Source: Enterococcus caccae ATCC BAA-1240 (GTDB lineage: Bacteria > Bacillota > Bacilli > Lactobacillales > Enterococcaceae). From it: a stretch of DNA of 64,000 nt. The stretch is from NCBI RefSeq assembly GCF_000407145.1, contig NZ_KE136474.1, positions 1 through 64,000 of the forward strand, given 5' to 3'. Below the pieces are notes generated by a model that saw only the letters and a list, made by a program, of their open reading frames with translations, ran no database searches and was not told where the DNA came from. How positions within the stretch are numbered: the first letter of the stretch is position 1; every line of letters starts with the position of its first letter. Below, one piece after another: positions 17,703 through 27,245 of this stretch. The position numbers and the translations under genes are program-made.

Positions 17703-17731
17703 TATCTCAATTGTAGAAAAATTAAGATAAA
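17703..17731 (+). repeat. Right inverted repeat (IRR) flanking the recombinase gene
   Basis: 29 bp, the exact reverse complement of 16303-16331. On the inner side one mismatch (17702) is followed by six more matching bases (17696-17701). Confidence 0.95.
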
Positions 17732-17836
17732 CATTTATAGAGATATTCTTATAATAATTGTTATTTTCTATCAATTATTTTTTAATACTTAGTTATATTA
17801 ATTCAAAATTTAAATGAATGACTTGCCTTTCAAACA

Positions 17837-17872
17837 AAAAAAATGCTTTTTGTGTAAAAGGCATTTTTTTTT
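17837..17872 (+). terminator. Intrinsic terminator beyond the right inverted repeat
   Basis: A 15-bp stem with one G-U pair (17837-17851 with 17856-17870) and a 4-nt loop, with A-rich and T-rich flanks that allow function on both strands. It shields the LytTR regulator gene from transcription leaving the invertible segment. Confidence 0.75.
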
Positions 17873-17929
17873 AATATTTTTCTATTTTTTAGTATAGTTA
17901 ATTAAAATACTTTTCTAGAGGATAAAACA

Positions 17930-18688
17930 ATGACAATGACAATCACCTGCTTTATCGTAGAAGACGAATTGCAACATGGAAAAATAATTGCTGAAAGTAT
18001 TGAAGACTTTTCTACCACTAACTCTGCAATTACATTTCAGCCAAAAATCATAAGTGAATTTATCCATTTCTATGAAAATTTAAATGACTTTGTCTTTGCA
18101 GATAAAGATATATTTATTATTGATATACACCTAAATACATATTTTTCAGGTATAGAGCTTGCGAAAAAAATTAGAGCTTTAAACCAGAAAGTTCCGATTA
18201 TTTTTCTCACCAATGATGAGCATAGCGGCATACAAGTGATTAATGCACAAATCTCCCCCTTAGGATACGTAGTGAAGCATATCTTGCCAAATATTATTTT
18301 TAAAGAAGAATTATTTTCACTGCTTGAACAAATCAGATCACAGCTCCTAGTTAATCTAAATAGTGGAGAATTACTCGTTTTTCGATCTGGAAATAGACAA
18401 ATTATAATTTATCCAGAAGAAATATTTTATATTGCAACCATTAAAGGCGTTCGTGGGAAAGTGCTTATTAAAACACAAAAAAGCGAAATCACCTGTACAG
18501 AACAACTTCACCAAATAAAGAAAAAAGTTAGCCATACTCACCTTTTTACAGAGCTAAAGTCCTACATTATTAATCTTGCTCACATCAAGTCGTTCTCTAG
18601 ATTGGAAGGGATTATTCTATTTGATCATGGACAAGAACTTTATGTTGGAACGAAAATTATTGATAAGATTTCTAAAAAATTGAAATAA
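17930..18688 (+). CDS. LytTR-family response regulator (AgrA/FsrA/ComE type)
   Basis: 252 residues. A receiver domain (about 1-125) has acidic residues Glu11-Asp12, phosphoacceptor Asp65 (FIIDIHLN) and a Lys near 119. A LytTR DNA-binding domain follows (about 145-250; the YPEEIFYIATIKG and FTELKSYIINLAHI regions). Such regulators bind paired direct repeats upstream of peptide-controlled genes. The start is ATG 17930 (AGAGGA site); a second ATG two codons later is also possible. It is followed after 21 bp by its kinase. The target genes are not evident; quorum-sensing output is a family-based guess. Confidence 0.9.
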   Translation: MTMTITCFIVEDELQHGKIIAESIEDFSTTNSAITFQPKIISEFIHFYENLNDFVFADKDIFIIDIHLNTYFSGIELAKKIRALNQKVPIIFLTNDEHSGIQVINAQISPLGYVVKHILPNIIFKEELFSLLEQIRSQLLVNLNSGELLVFRSGNRQIIIYPEEIFYIATIKGVRGKVLIKTQKSEITCTEQLHQIKKKVSHTHLFTELKSYIINLAHIKSFSRLEGIILFDHGQELYVGTKIIDKISKKLK

Positions 18689-18709
18689 TAGCCATGGAGG
18701 TGATTAATC

Positions 18710-19978
18710 ATGTTCTCATTTACCATCTTATTTACTTTAAAAAATTTGTTGTTTTTATGGTTGATAGAATACAATATTGTCTTAAAAAGAAATCAAGTTC
18801 TTTGCTTATCCAGTTTTTTATTTCTAATCATTTTTTTAAGTTTTTTTGTTACTCAAACATTTACTTCCTTATTAAATATTATTTTTGTGATATTAAAAAT
18901 TTTTTTATTGATTAAAATCTACAAAAATTGGCTAGTTCCTGTTCTTTCTTTTTCATGGATAACATTTATTCTACTGATAGTATGGACAATTACTTATGCG
19001 CTCCCCACTCAGCTATTTTCATTCTCACGTACTTCTGTGATTTTATTATTGATATCCCAACCCTTTTTATTAATAGCCATTTGTTTATCCATGAGGTTCT
19101 ATATAAAAAAATATGATTTCTTTCTTATCCTTAAAAGTATACAAAAAAAGTACCGGCTTTTATCATTAGCGATTTTTTTGTTTTTTAGCATTATTTTTTA
19201 TATGTATCAATCTATTGTCAATTATATTTCCCCACAACTACTTGCACTTTTTTTCTTATTAATTTGTCTTAGTGGCTTTTTGTTTAGTTTTTTCTTTCAT
19301 TTAATTGCTTCATCTTATAATCAGCGACAAGCTTATGTAACCATGGCAAAATCAATGAATTCTGTAAAAGAGAAATATGAAACTACTCTGGAATTCAGAC
19401 ACGATTATAGAAATATATTAACTAGTGTTAATGGATATCTTAACGATGGTAAAATTACTGATGCAAAAACGTACATACAATCTATTATTAATTATTCATC
19501 CTCTGTCATAATTCCTGAATACTATTCACAGTTGCTCAACCTGTCTATTCCACCAATCCAAGCTATTTTGCTAGCTTTTTTTGAACAAGCCTCTTCAAAG
19601 GGAATCAATTTATATGTTGATATTCCTCAAAAAATTTATCAGATTGATATGGACTTAATTGATCTGACACGTTGCTTGTCTATTTTATTAGATAATGCTC
19701 TAGAAGCTTATAATGAAGATAAAAACTATACAATCCAAGTGTCAATATATCAAGAAAATGATCATACTCTTTTCCTTATTAAAAATCCTTTTACTTCTGA
19801 TACTCACCTTTCACTAGATAAGATGCTTGAAAAAAAATATACCACTAAAAAAGGACATCTTGGAAAAGGCTTGCCAATAGTAATCAAAATTACATCTGAA
19901 TATACAAATGTTGTAATGGACTTTTATATTGAAAATGATTTATTTACTTCTAATTTGGTAATAGGTACCCTTACTTGA
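18710..19978 (+). CDS. Sensor histidine kinase, AgrC-like (HPK10, GHKL)
   Basis: 422 residues. About six to seven hydrophobic helices fill residues 1-202. A dimerisation/phosphoacceptor helix follows with His231 in LEFRHDYRNILTSV, the HDxRN signature of peptide-sensing kinases. The GHKL ATPase has an N box with Asn329 (LLDNALEAYNE) and a glycine region GHLGKGLP. A strong GGAGGTG site precedes ATG 18710. It partners the LytTR regulator just upstream. No AgrB/FsrB-type processing protease or peptide precursor is present on either side, so the ligand may come from elsewhere. Confidence 0.9.
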   Translation: MFSFTILFTLKNLLFLWLIEYNIVLKRNQVLCLSSFLFLIIFLSFFVTQTFTSLLNIIFVILKIFLLIKIYKNWLVPVLSFSWITFILLIVWTITYALPTQLFSFSRTSVILLLISQPFLLIAICLSMRFYIKKYDFFLILKSIQKKYRLLSLAIFLFFSIIFYMYQSIVNYISPQLLALFFLLICLSGFLFSFFFHLIASSYNQRQAYVTMAKSMNSVKEKYETTLEFRHDYRNILTSVNGYLNDGKITDAKTYIQSIINYSSSVIIPEYYSQLLNLSIPPIQAILLAFFEQASSKGINLYVDIPQKIYQIDMDLIDLTRCLSILLDNALEAYNEDKNYTIQVSIYQENDHTLFLIKNPFTSDTHLSLDKMLEKKYTTKKGHLGKGLPIVIKITSEYTNVVMDFYIENDLFTSNLVIGTLT

Positions 19979-20055
19979 TATACTAAATTTACTAGTCGAT
20001 TGATCCTGTTTTATAAATTATCATTCTTAAATATTGAAATGAAAGAAGGGATACA

Positions 20056-20544
20056 ATGAAAGACCCAGTATCTATTCGTCTAATTAAAGAAAGCGATTTC
20101 CCTGAATTACTTGAGATAGAAAATACGATTTGGAACACTCGTAATTCTCCTGTACTTCATTATTATGAATCGGTTGATGAATACAAAGAAAAGATTCAAG
20201 GAAGACTTATTTTTGTTGCTGCAGATGAAGACAACGTTCACGGCTTTGTTGATGTACATCATCCTACTCCTTTACTCTCCCATAAGAAACAATGGATGCT
20301 AGGTATCGGAGTTCATCCAGATAGCCAATCATTAGGGATTGGTCGGAAATTACTGGATTATGTAAAAGATGAAGCTGCCAAAGAAGGCATTCGCAAAATT
20401 GCTTTGCGCGTCATGGGGCCTAATACTAGAGCAATCCAGTTTTATCGTAAGAATGGGTTTGTCCAAGAAGCATTGTTCAAAGATGAATTTTTTATCAATG
20501 GGGCATTCTGTGACGATTATCAATTTGCTTATTTTATCGAGTAA
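20056..20544 (+). CDS. GNAT-family N-acetyltransferase
   Basis: 162 residues, a single GNAT domain. Acetyl-CoA binding motif A is seen as HPDSQSLGIGRKLLDYV (the Q/RxxGxG/A signature at about 91-96). Motif B is near NTRAIQFYRKNGFVQEALFK. It probably acetylates a small molecule or protein amine; the substrate is unknown. An AGAAGGG site precedes ATG 20056. It follows the kinase by 77 bp on the same strand and is followed by a hairpin. Confidence 0.85.
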   Translation: MKDPVSIRLIKESDFPELLEIENTIWNTRNSPVLHYYESVDEYKEKIQGRLIFVAADEDNVHGFVDVHHPTPLLSHKKQWMLGIGVHPDSQSLGIGRKLLDYVKDEAAKEGIRKIALRVMGPNTRAIQFYRKNGFVQEALFKDEFFINGAFCDDYQFAYFIE

Positions 20545-20561
20545 TCTCAGATAGTTTTAAT

Positions 20562-20594
20562 ATTTTCAGAAAACATCGGTTCCTTTCTGAAAAT
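20562..20594 (+). terminator. Possible terminator after the acetyltransferase gene
   Basis: An 11-bp perfect stem with an 11-nt loop lies shortly after the stop codon. No T-tract follows on the plus strand, so the terminator function is uncertain. Confidence 0.4.
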
Positions 20595-20598
20595 ACGC

Positions 20599-20627
20599 TT
20601 GCTGTAGACTCTTTATTCTGTTATTTT
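20599..20627 (+). promoter_or_regulatory. Possible promoter of brnQ
   Basis: TTGCTG and TATTTT are separated by 17 bp, 33 bp upstream of the brnQ start. The match to consensus is moderate. Confidence 0.4.
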
Positions 20628-20659
20628 AGTTAAGGATAATGTTTAAGGAGTGTTAAATT

Positions 20660-21997
20660 ATGACAAAGAAGTTAACATGGCGTGAGTATCTTTATGTAGG
20701 ATCTATGCTATTTGGGTTATTTTTTGGGGCGGGAAATTTGATTTTTCCTGTTCATATGGGACAAGAAGCTGGAGCTACTATTTTTTTAGCTAACCTAGGT
20801 TTTTTGATCACTGGGATTGGATTGCCATTTTTAGGCGTAATTGCCATTGGCATATCCAAAAGTAATGGTATTTTTGATTTGGCTACTCGTGTAAATCGGC
20901 GTTATGCTGTTATATTTACAGTATTATTATATCTGACGATTGGGCCTTTCTTTGCATTACCTCGTCTAGCAACGACATCTTTTGAGATTGGTTTAGCACC
21001 ATTCATACCAAGTGAGCAGCACAAATTGATTTTAGCAGTCTTTTCAGCGCTATTCTTTTTGATTGCTTGGGCTTTTTCTCGTAAGCCTTCTAAGCTGTTA
21101 GGTTATGTAGGAAAAGTTTTAAACCCATTATTTCTATTTTTACTAGCTATTTTAATTTTATTTGCGTTTATTTCTCCTTTAGGTTCTGTCTCTTTAGCGC
21201 CTGTTGCTAGTACTTATGAATCCAATCCTTTTTTTAAAGGATTTACAGAAGGTTATAATACTTTAGATGCACTAGCATCTTTGGCGTTTGGGATCATTAT
21301 TGTTTCAACAATTAAAGGAATGGGTGTTGAACAACCAAATGATATTGCAAAAGACACCATAAAATCTGGTGCAGTTAGTATTGTTTTGATGGGCATCATT
21401 TATACATTTCTTTCTTATATGGGTACAATGAGTCTAGGTAAGTTTCCTACTAGCGAGAATGGCGGGATTGCTTTAGCTCAAATCGCTAATCATTATTTAG
21501 GGAATTTAGGCAGTATTTTATTAGCATTTATTGTGATTTTAGCTTGTTTAAAAACGGCAATTGGCTTAATCACTGCGTGTTCTGAAATGTTCAGTGAGTT
21601 GTTTCCAAAAGGAACCTATACATTTTACATTGCAATAGCCAGTATTTTACCTTGTTTATTTGCAAATGTTGGGCTAACGAATATTATTCAGTTTTCAGTT
21701 CCTGTTTTGATGTTTCTTTATCCTTTGGCAATGACTTTGATGATTTTAGTCATCATTAGCCCACTGTTTCACCACCGTAAAGAAGTTTACCGTATGACGA
21801 CTTATGTCACAGTGTTTGCGGCATTACTTGATGCATTGAATAATACACCTGATTTTATTAAAGCAAATACTGTCGTTTCATCTATTTTAAAAACTGCAGA
21901 GAATTATCTGCCTTTATTTACGATTGGTATGGGATGGGTCGTTCCGGCGGCACTTGGCTTTTTAGTTGGTTTAATCTGGACTAAGCTAAAAAAATAG
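20660..21997 (+). CDS. brnQ: Branched-chain amino acid carrier BrnQ
   Basis: 445 residues of highly hydrophobic sequence with about 12 membrane helices. The conserved N-terminal region [21 protein letters not shown] and the [18 protein letters not shown] segment are typical of the LIVCS family. It imports leucine, isoleucine and valine by cation symport across the cytoplasmic membrane. A good AAGGAG site lies 8 bp before ATG. It is monocistronic, with a terminator just after the stop codon. Such carriers are often under CodY control, but I did not identify a CodY box. Confidence 0.93.
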   Translation: MTKKLTWREYLYVGSMLFGLFFGAGNLIFPVHMGQEAGATIFLANLGFLITGIGLPFLGVIAIGISKSNGIFDLATRVNRRYAVIFTVLLYLTIGPFFALPRLATTSFEIGLAPFIPSEQHKLILAVFSALFFLIAWAFSRKPSKLLGYVGKVLNPLFLFLLAILILFAFISPLGSVSLAPVASTYESNPFFKGFTEGYNTLDALASLAFGIIIVSTIKGMGVEQPNDIAKDTIKSGAVSIVLMGIIYTFLSYMGTMSLGKFPTSENGGIALAQIANHYLGNLGSILLAFIVILACLKTAIGLITACSEMFSELFPKGTYTFYIAIASILPCLFANVGLTNIIQFSVPVLMFLYPLAMTLMILVIISPLFHHRKEVYRMTTYVTVFAALLDALNNTPDFIKANTVVSSILKTAENYLPLFTIGMGWVVPAALGFLVGLIWTKLKK

Positions 21998-22018
21998 ATA
22001 CACTTATGTAAGATATGA

Positions 22019-22057
22019 ACTGAGGTGAACCTAACAAAGGTTTATCTCAGTTTTTTT
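22019..22057 (+). terminator. Terminator of brnQ
   Basis: A 14-bp stem including two G-U pairs and a 5-nt loop, followed by a run of seven Ts, 21 bp after the stop codon. Confidence 0.88.
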
Positions 22058-22204
22058 AATTTGTTATACTCTTATCTATCACACCAATACTTTTTCTAAC
22101 AAAAAACAGGGTAAGGGGTATCTCTTATTCCTTTCATCCCCTTCTAAAAAAGATATCTTTTTGTTAAATATAGATTTCTAACTGTTCGACGACCACCATC
22201 TTAG

Positions 22205-22234
22205 CTGACAAGTGCCCCTAAAGTACAGTAGAAT
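22205..22234 (+). promoter_or_regulatory. Promoter of the Mga-family regulator gene
   Basis: CTGACA is followed after 18 bp by TAGAAT. The start point would fall within about 15 bp of the start codon, leaving room for the AAGGAAGTG site. Confidence 0.5.
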
Positions 22235-22255
22235 AGAGGCAAGGAAGTGATTAGC

Positions 22256-23764
22256 ATGTTATATGAAGAATTGATGATGGATTCAGGAATGCTTACAAAG
22301 TTTAAGCTTTTTAAACGAATCACACAAATCAATCAGTCAGATATTTCTATTACTCAATTAGCTGATGAATTGTCTTTAAACTATCAGCAAACATTTATTA
22401 TTATAACTGAGATCAATAATGATTTGACTAAAATAATTTCAACTCATCCATCGATTTTACACAAAGCAGGAAAAATGGATAGTACAAGATTAATAGTGAC
22501 TATAGATGAATATCGCTATTTTCTATTAAAAAAATCGGTTCCTTTTCAATATATCCTCTATTTTTTAAATCATGATTCTCCAAATATAAACGATTTTTGC
22601 GATCGCTATTACGTTAGCCGTTCGACAGTTTCTAGAAAGATGCTGCCTTTGAAAAAACATGTAAAGCAATTTAATTTGCGTTTTACATATACTGAAGCAA
22701 ATTTGACTGGTGATGAACGGGCTGTTAGAGTTGCTTTGTTTGATGCACTCTGGTTAGGAACACGTGGAACTGTCTGGCCTTTTAAAAGTGTTGCTTTTGA
22801 AGATGCAGAAAAACTTGCCAACGCCTTTTCTGAATATTTCCCATTATCTAGAACTTATTTAGGTGCAAAAGAGCTGACCTATTTCGCAGCGATTTTTCTT
22901 TGTCGCACACGTAGAAAGATTTTTGTTTGTTATGATGATCGCTACGACTTTTTGATGATGGATAATCCTTATTATGATTTTGAGCGCCTAAACAAAGAGC
23001 TTGGCCCTATTCAAGCTTTGCCGCCTAAAGAAAGTAAAGGAGAAAGTAGTTTTATTTTTTTCCTAGCACACTATGCTCCATTTTATACGTTAGAAGATGA
23101 TGCTTCATTGTTTCAGACACTGCACGATTTTTCGACACGACCGAATCCAGTATATGAATTAGTGCAGGAATTTTTAGATTACGCTAAAGTCAATATCTTT
23201 AAAAAGGAACCCGAAGCGCTGGATAAATCAATTATTATCGGGAATTTACTAAATATTACGTTTACTTTTTTTGTCTTGCGTCAACCTTACCCTAACCTAC
23301 AAAAATTAGTAGAATTGCCAGGTAAGAGAAAAAAAGCGGATGAACTTTTAGAATCAAAAATCCAAACTTTTTTTGATGCGAAATCAAAAGAAAAAGAATA
23401 TAAATTTATTTATACAATTAAGAATCCACTAGTCAAAGCTTTCAAAAATGTTTTGCTTCCAGTATATGACAAACCAAAACATTCTGAGCATCTGATAGTC
23501 GGTGTAGCATTTGAACATAACTTTCTTTTAGTTAGAAGAATTTACCAATTTTTAAATGATTTAGGCTTTGTCGATTCTGCCCCTTACCAAGAAGCTCTAA
23601 CTGAGCAATATGATCTTGTTATCAGCTCCTCGTTGCTACCAAGGAAAAAATATCCCGAACTGCCGCTTTATTTCTGGGATCTATCGTATGGTGAAGAAGG
23701 GCTAGCTGATTTATATCGAACCTTACAACAACTTTTTGAGAATAAAAATATCATTCAAGATTAG
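22256..23764 (+). CDS. Mga/AtxA-family transcriptional regulator
   Basis: 502 residues from ATG 22256, preceded by AAGGAAGTG. A GTG three codons earlier is part of that site and is unlikely to be the start. The N-terminal half has two helix-turn-helix regions (about 20-60 and 105-135; DISITQLADELSLNYQQT and INDFCDRYYVSRSTVSRKM). It has PRD-like middle domains and a C-terminal EIIB-like region (HLIVGVAFEHNFLLVRRIY). Mga-type regulators control surface and virulence genes in streptococci and enterococci. No regulon can be assigned; it stands alone between brnQ and truA. Confidence 0.88.
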   Translation: MLYEELMMDSGMLTKFKLFKRITQINQSDISITQLADELSLNYQQTFIIITEINNDLTKIISTHPSILHKAGKMDSTRLIVTIDEYRYFLLKKSVPFQYILYFLNHDSPNINDFCDRYYVSRSTVSRKMLPLKKHVKQFNLRFTYTEANLTGDERAVRVALFDALWLGTRGTVWPFKSVAFEDAEKLANAFSEYFPLSRTYLGAKELTYFAAIFLCRTRRKIFVCYDDRYDFLMMDNPYYDFERLNKELGPIQALPPKESKGESSFIFFLAHYAPFYTLEDDASLFQTLHDFSTRPNPVYELVQEFLDYAKVNIFKKEPEALDKSIIIGNLLNITFTFFVLRQPYPNLQKLVELPGKRKKADELLESKIQTFFDAKSKEKEYKFIYTIKNPLVKAFKNVLLPVYDKPKHSEHLIVGVAFEHNFLLVRRIYQFLNDLGFVDSAPYQEALTEQYDLVISSSLLPRKKYPELPLYFWDLSYGEEGLADLYRTLQQLFENKNIIQD

Positions 23765-23791
23765 AAAACAGGTTCTATTGTAAAGATACGC

Positions 23792-23829
23792 AAAAAGTTC
23801 TCAGCTTACATTTAAGCTAAGAACTTTTT
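23792..23829. terminator. Bidirectional terminator between the Mga gene and truA
   Basis: A 17-bp stem with one mismatch and a 4-nt loop, A-rich on one side and T-rich on the other, placed between two convergent genes. Confidence 0.9.
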
Positions 23830-23834
23830 TTAGA

Positions 23835-24581
23835 TTATTCATATTTCACTTCAACTAAATACAAACCTTCTGGATGAGCTGTTGGTCCAGCCAAATTTCG
23901 ATCTTTCGCGGCAATAATTCCGGGAATCGAGGTTTCATCCATCCGCCCATTTCCCATTTTAAGCAAGGTTCCAACTAAAATTCGAATCATTTTATACAAA
24001 AAACCATCTCCACGAAACGTGAATATCAGCTCATCTCCTGCTTCATTCATTTCCACTCTCGCTTCATAGATTGTACGAACTTTATCTTCAATCTCCGTAC
24101 CTGATGCACAAAACGATGTAAAATCGTGTGTTCCTATTAAATCAGTCAATGCTCGTTGGATTTTTTCAGTATCAACTTGATAGGGAAAATAACTAGCATA
24201 AAATCGTTTGAATGGACTTCTTGGTTTTCCAATATCTACACGAAATTGATACGTCTTTTCAACAACATGATAACGTGCATGAAAATCATCAGAAACAATT
24301 TCAACACTTTTTACCGAGATATCTTCAGGTGTTTGGGTATCCAATGCATAACGCATTTTTTCCAGCTCTCTTGTTTGTGGATAATCAAAATGAATAACTT
24401 GCCCTACAGCATGGACCCCAGCATCCGTTCGGCCTGAGCCAAAAATCGTGATTGTTTTACCATTGTTCATTTTGCGTAATGTTTTTTCAAATTCTTCTTG
24501 CACAGTTCGTCCATTTGGTTGAATTTGAAAACCATTAAAATTCGTTCCATCATACGCAATGATTGCTTTATAACGCGGCAT
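23835..24581 (-). CDS. truA: tRNA pseudouridine(38-40) synthase TruA
   Basis: 248 residues, the normal family length. It isomerises uridines at positions 38-40 in the tRNA anticodon arm. The catalytic Asp53 lies in FGSGRTDAGVHAVGQ, and the second-half motif GDGFLYKMIRILVGTLL is also present. It begins 22 bp after ecfT and is the last gene of the ecfA1-ecfA2-ecfT-truA set, an arrangement common in Firmicutes. Stop lies next to a bidirectional terminator. Confidence 0.97.
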   Translation of the reverse strand: MPRYKAIIAYDGTNFNGFQIQPNGRTVQEEFEKTLRKMNNGKTITIFGSGRTDAGVHAVGQVIHFDYPQTRELEKMRYALDTQTPEDISVKSVEIVSDDFHARYHVVEKTYQFRVDIGKPRSPFKRFYASYFPYQVDTEKIQRALTDLIGTHDFTSFCASGTEIEDKVRTIYEARVEMNEAGDELIFTFRGDGFLYKMIRILVGTLLKMGNGRMDETSIPGIIAAKDRNLAGPTAHPEGLYLVEVKYE

Positions 24582-24602
24582 TTCACTTCCACCTTTACTT
24601 CT

Positions 24603-25400
24603 CTAGCTTCTTAAAAAAATCAATACTACAGTCAATGCTACAAATGCCAATATGACAGCTGTATCTTTTGAATGCCAATGTAACACTCGATACTTCGTCC
24701 GACCGTCACCACCTTGATACCCTCGTGCTTCCATCGCAGTTGCCAAATCTTCTGCTCGATTAAAGCTGCTAACAAATAGTGGTATCAACAATGGGACTAC
24801 CGCCTTCATTTTTTGAACTAGATTTCCTTCACCAAAATCAACACCACGGGCACGTTGTGCATTCATGATCTTTTCTGTCTCATCCATTAAAGTTGGTACA
24901 AAACGTAAGGCGATCGAAAGCATCAATGATACTTCATGAACAGGAAAATGAACAGCTTTTAGTGGACGTAACAAGTACTCTATCGCATCTGATAGATCAA
25001 GTGGCGGTGTCGTTAGCGTCAATAATGTCGACATGAAAATAATTAACACGAAACGGCAGAAAATAAAGAGTCCATTGATCACACCAAATTCAGTGATTGT
25101 AAATATTCCCCAACTAAAGTAAACTGTTCCGCCTTGAGTAAATAGCATCTGCAAGGCAACCGTAAATAGAATCAACCAAATCAACGGCTTGATTCCTCTT
25201 ATAAAGAAGCGGATATTTACTTTTGATAAAAAAATGGCAAATAACGTAAAAATGGCTAAAATACCATAGGTTTGCCAATTATTCGCTAAAAATATGATTC
25301 CGATAAAATAAAAGCTGGCAAGTAATTTTGCTCGTGGATCTAGGGTGTGTATAAAGGAATCTCCTGGTATATAACGACCAAAAATCAACTTATTCATCAT
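24603..25400 (-). CDS. ecfT: ECF transporter transmembrane subunit EcfT
   Basis: 265 residues with about six helices and the two Ala-Arg-Gly coupling motifs ([12 protein letters not shown] and [10 protein letters not shown]) that contact the ATPases. It forms the shared energising module for vitamin-binding S components encoded elsewhere. The start ATG overlaps the ecfA2 stop (ATGA), so translation is coupled. A second ATG follows directly and could be used instead. Confidence 0.96.
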   Translation of the reverse strand: MMNKLIFGRYIPGDSFIHTLDPRAKLLASFYFIGIIFLANNWQTYGILAIFTLFAIFLSKVNIRFFIRGIKPLIWLILFTVALQMLFTQGGTVYFSWGIFTITEFGVINGLFIFCRFVLIIFMSTLLTLTTPPLDLSDAIEYLLRPLKAVHFPVHEVSLMLSIALRFVPTLMDETEKIMNAQRARGVDFGEGNLVQKMKAVVPLLIPLFVSSFNRAEDLATAMEARGYQGGDGRTKYRVLHWHSKDTAVILAFVALTVVLIFLRS

Positions 25401-26266
25401 TGATCTTCACCCGCCATTTCTAATCCTTTTAACAACTTATCTGCCAACGCATCTGCAGTCAATGGTAGTATATCAAAAGTCATACCTTTTTCCATCAATT
25501 TTTCTGCAAATGACGCAGCCGTGGGAACACCTAATTGTTTTTCTTTTAACCAATCAATATTTTGAAAAACATCTTGTGGTGTACCAGATTTAACGATTTT
25601 CCCTTTTTCTAATACAATCACATGATCTGCATAATTAGCCACATCGTCCATTAAATGTGTCACTAGTACGATTGTCATTCCACGTTTTTCATGTAACTGT
25701 TGAAACATTTCCATCATTTCTTTACGACCTTGCGGATCAAGTCCTGCAGTCGGTTCATCTAATACCAAGACTTCCGGCTCCATCGCTAAAACACCAGCAA
25801 TCGCTACACGTCGCATTTGACCACCTGATAATTCAAAGGGAGAACGTTCTAAATAAGTAGCATCCAATCCAACTAAGTCAAGCATTTCTGCTGCCAATCG
25901 CTGTGCATCTTCTCCTGTTACACCAAAATTCTTTGGACCAAACGCAATATCTTTAGCAACTGTTTCTTCAAATAGTTGAGCTTCTGGAAACTGAAAAACA
26001 ATTCCAACTTTTTTCCGGATTGGTTTTAAATTTTTATTATTTGTTTCTGGTACAATTGTTCGATCACCGATTGTGACTGATCCTTTCGTCGGCTTCACCA
26101 GCGCATTCAAGTGCTGTAGTAGCGTAGACTTACCACTCCCAGTATGTCCTACAATTGCAGTGTACGAACCATCCTCAATCGTCAAGTTCAAGTCGAATAA
26201 TGCCCGTTGTTCAAATGGTGTGTTCGGTTGGTACGTAAAATCTACTTGTTCAAAACGGATGTCCAT
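25397..26266 (-). CDS. ecfA2: ECF transporter ATPase EcfA2
   Basis: 289 residues from ATG 26266; a TTG two codons earlier is less likely. Walker A (GHTGSGKST), signature [13 protein letters not shown] and Walker B ([12 protein letters not shown]) are intact. It pairs with EcfA1 to power group II ECF vitamin and metal uptake. It starts inside the last codons of ecfA1 (about 25 bp overlap) and ends overlapping ecfT. Confidence 0.96.
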   Translation of the reverse strand: MDIRFEQVDFTYQPNTPFEQRALFDLNLTIEDGSYTAIVGHTGSGKSTLLQHLNALVKPTKGSVTIGDRTIVPETNNKNLKPIRKKVGIVFQFPEAQLFEETVAKDIAFGPKNFGVTGEDAQRLAAEMLDLVGLDATYLERSPFELSGGQMRRVAIAGVLAMEPEVLVLDEPTAGLDPQGRKEMMEMFQQLHEKRGMTIVLVTHLMDDVANYADHVIVLEKGKIVKSGTPQDVFQNIDWLKEKQLGVPTAASFAEKLMEKGMTFDILPLTADALADKLLKGLEMAGEDQ

Positions 26267-27081
26267 AACCAATCCACCATCCTTTCTTCAGTCAAATATT
26301 CAGTTGGCACATCAACACCACGCTCTTTTAAAGCAATTTTTAACTTTTCTGGAAAAGGTAGATCTAAGCCCATCTGAATCAATTCTGTCCCAGCAGAAAA
26401 AATTTTTTCTGGTGTCCCTTCGCTGACAAGTTCACCTTGCTTCATTACTAAAATTCGATTTGCATTAGCCGCTTCATCGATATCATGTGTAATTGAGATA
26501 ACCGTTAAGTTGCTTTCTTCTTTGATTTTTTTGATTGTTGTAATAACTTCTTCCCGTCCCTCAGGGTCAAGCATACTGGTCGCTTCATCCAAGATGATAA
26601 TATCTGGACGCAAGGCCACAACACCGGCAATCGCTACTCGTTGTTTCTGACCGCCTGATAATCGAGCTGGTTCTCGTGTGGCAAAAGAATCCATACGTAC
26701 TTTCTCTAGTGCATCTCTAACTCTAACAAGCATTTCCTCACGTGGAATTCCTTGATTTTCCAGACCAAACGCAACATCATCTTCGACAGTTGAGCCGACA
26801 AACTGGTTATCTGGATTTTGAAACACCATTCCGACCATTTTGCGGATGTCCCAAACATTGGTCTCATTCAGTTCTTTACCACCTACCGCAATACTGCCAG
26901 AGGCCGGTAAGAGTAGTCCATTGATTGTTTTTGCTAACGTTGATTTACCTGAGCCATTATGTCCAATGATTGCAATCCACTCACCTTGTTGGATGGAAAA
27001 AGATACATCTTTCAAAGCGGGAGAAGCATCTTCTGGTTGATAGTTAAAATCAATATTTTTTAATTCAATTATCGGTTGCAT
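26242..27081 (-). CDS. ecfA1: ECF transporter ATPase EcfA1
   Basis: 279 residues from ATG 27081 behind GAGGGAG; the TTG 5 codons upstream lies in that site. Walker [10 protein letters not shown], signature [13 protein letters not shown] and Walker [13 protein letters not shown] are all intact. It is the first gene of the ecf-truA unit, with its own promoter at 27172-27201. In related bacteria it directly follows rplQ. Here an amidohydrolase-transporter pair and a structured repeat lie in between. Confidence 0.96.
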   Translation of the reverse strand: MQPIIELKNIDFNYQPEDASPALKDVSFSIQQGEWIAIIGHNGSGKSTLAKTINGLLLPASGSIAVGGKELNETNVWDIRKMVGMVFQNPDNQFVGSTVEDDVAFGLENQGIPREEMLVRVRDALEKVRMDSFATREPARLSGGQKQRVAIAGVVALRPDIIILDEATSMLDPEGREEVITTIKKIKEESNLTVISITHDIDEAANANRILVMKQGELVSEGTPEKIFSAGTELIQMGLDLPFPEKLKIALKERGVDVPTEYLTEERMVDWLWTSVLNK

Positions 27082-27171
27082 CGCGTACTCCCTCAATTAT
27101 TTAGTCTTACTAACACTAACAAAAAATCAGTGTTTTTTCAATCATCTCTTCTTAACTTTGCACTAATCTCT

Positions 27172-27201
27172 ATTATAACAAAATATTGCCTAATATGTGA
27201 A
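27172..27201 (-). promoter_or_regulatory. Promoter of the ecfA1-ecfA2-ecfT-truA unit
   Basis: TTCACA (27201-27196), an 18-bp spacer and a perfect TATAAT (27177-27172) on the minus strand. Confidence 0.65.
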
Positions 27202-27245
27202 TTCTTATCTGTCAAGACAGAAAGTTTTTTCCTTTAAAAATAAAA

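Larger units (their letters stand above)
16303..17731. mobile_element. Putative invertible DNA segment carrying its own tyrosine recombinase
   Basis: A segment of about 1.43 kb bounded by 29-bp perfect inverted repeats contains a complete tyrosine recombinase gene and two overlapping, divergent promoter-like sequences near its right end. Inverted (not direct) repeats around a recombinase gene are the hallmark of site-specific inversion systems such as fim-type switches. Flipping would turn the rightward promoter towards the WxL regulator. No phage, conjugation or cargo genes are present, so this is not a conventional integrated element. Confidence 0.7.
17513..17929. other. 417-bp AT-rich region between recombinase and LytTR regulator
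   Basis: From left to right it holds the recombinase leader, its promoter (minus), an overlapping rightward promoter (plus), the right inverted repeat at 17703-17731, and a terminator at 17837-17872. A TATAGT hexamer at 17893-17898 is followed by AGAGGA as the likely start signals of the LytTR regulator gene. Confidence 0.7.
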
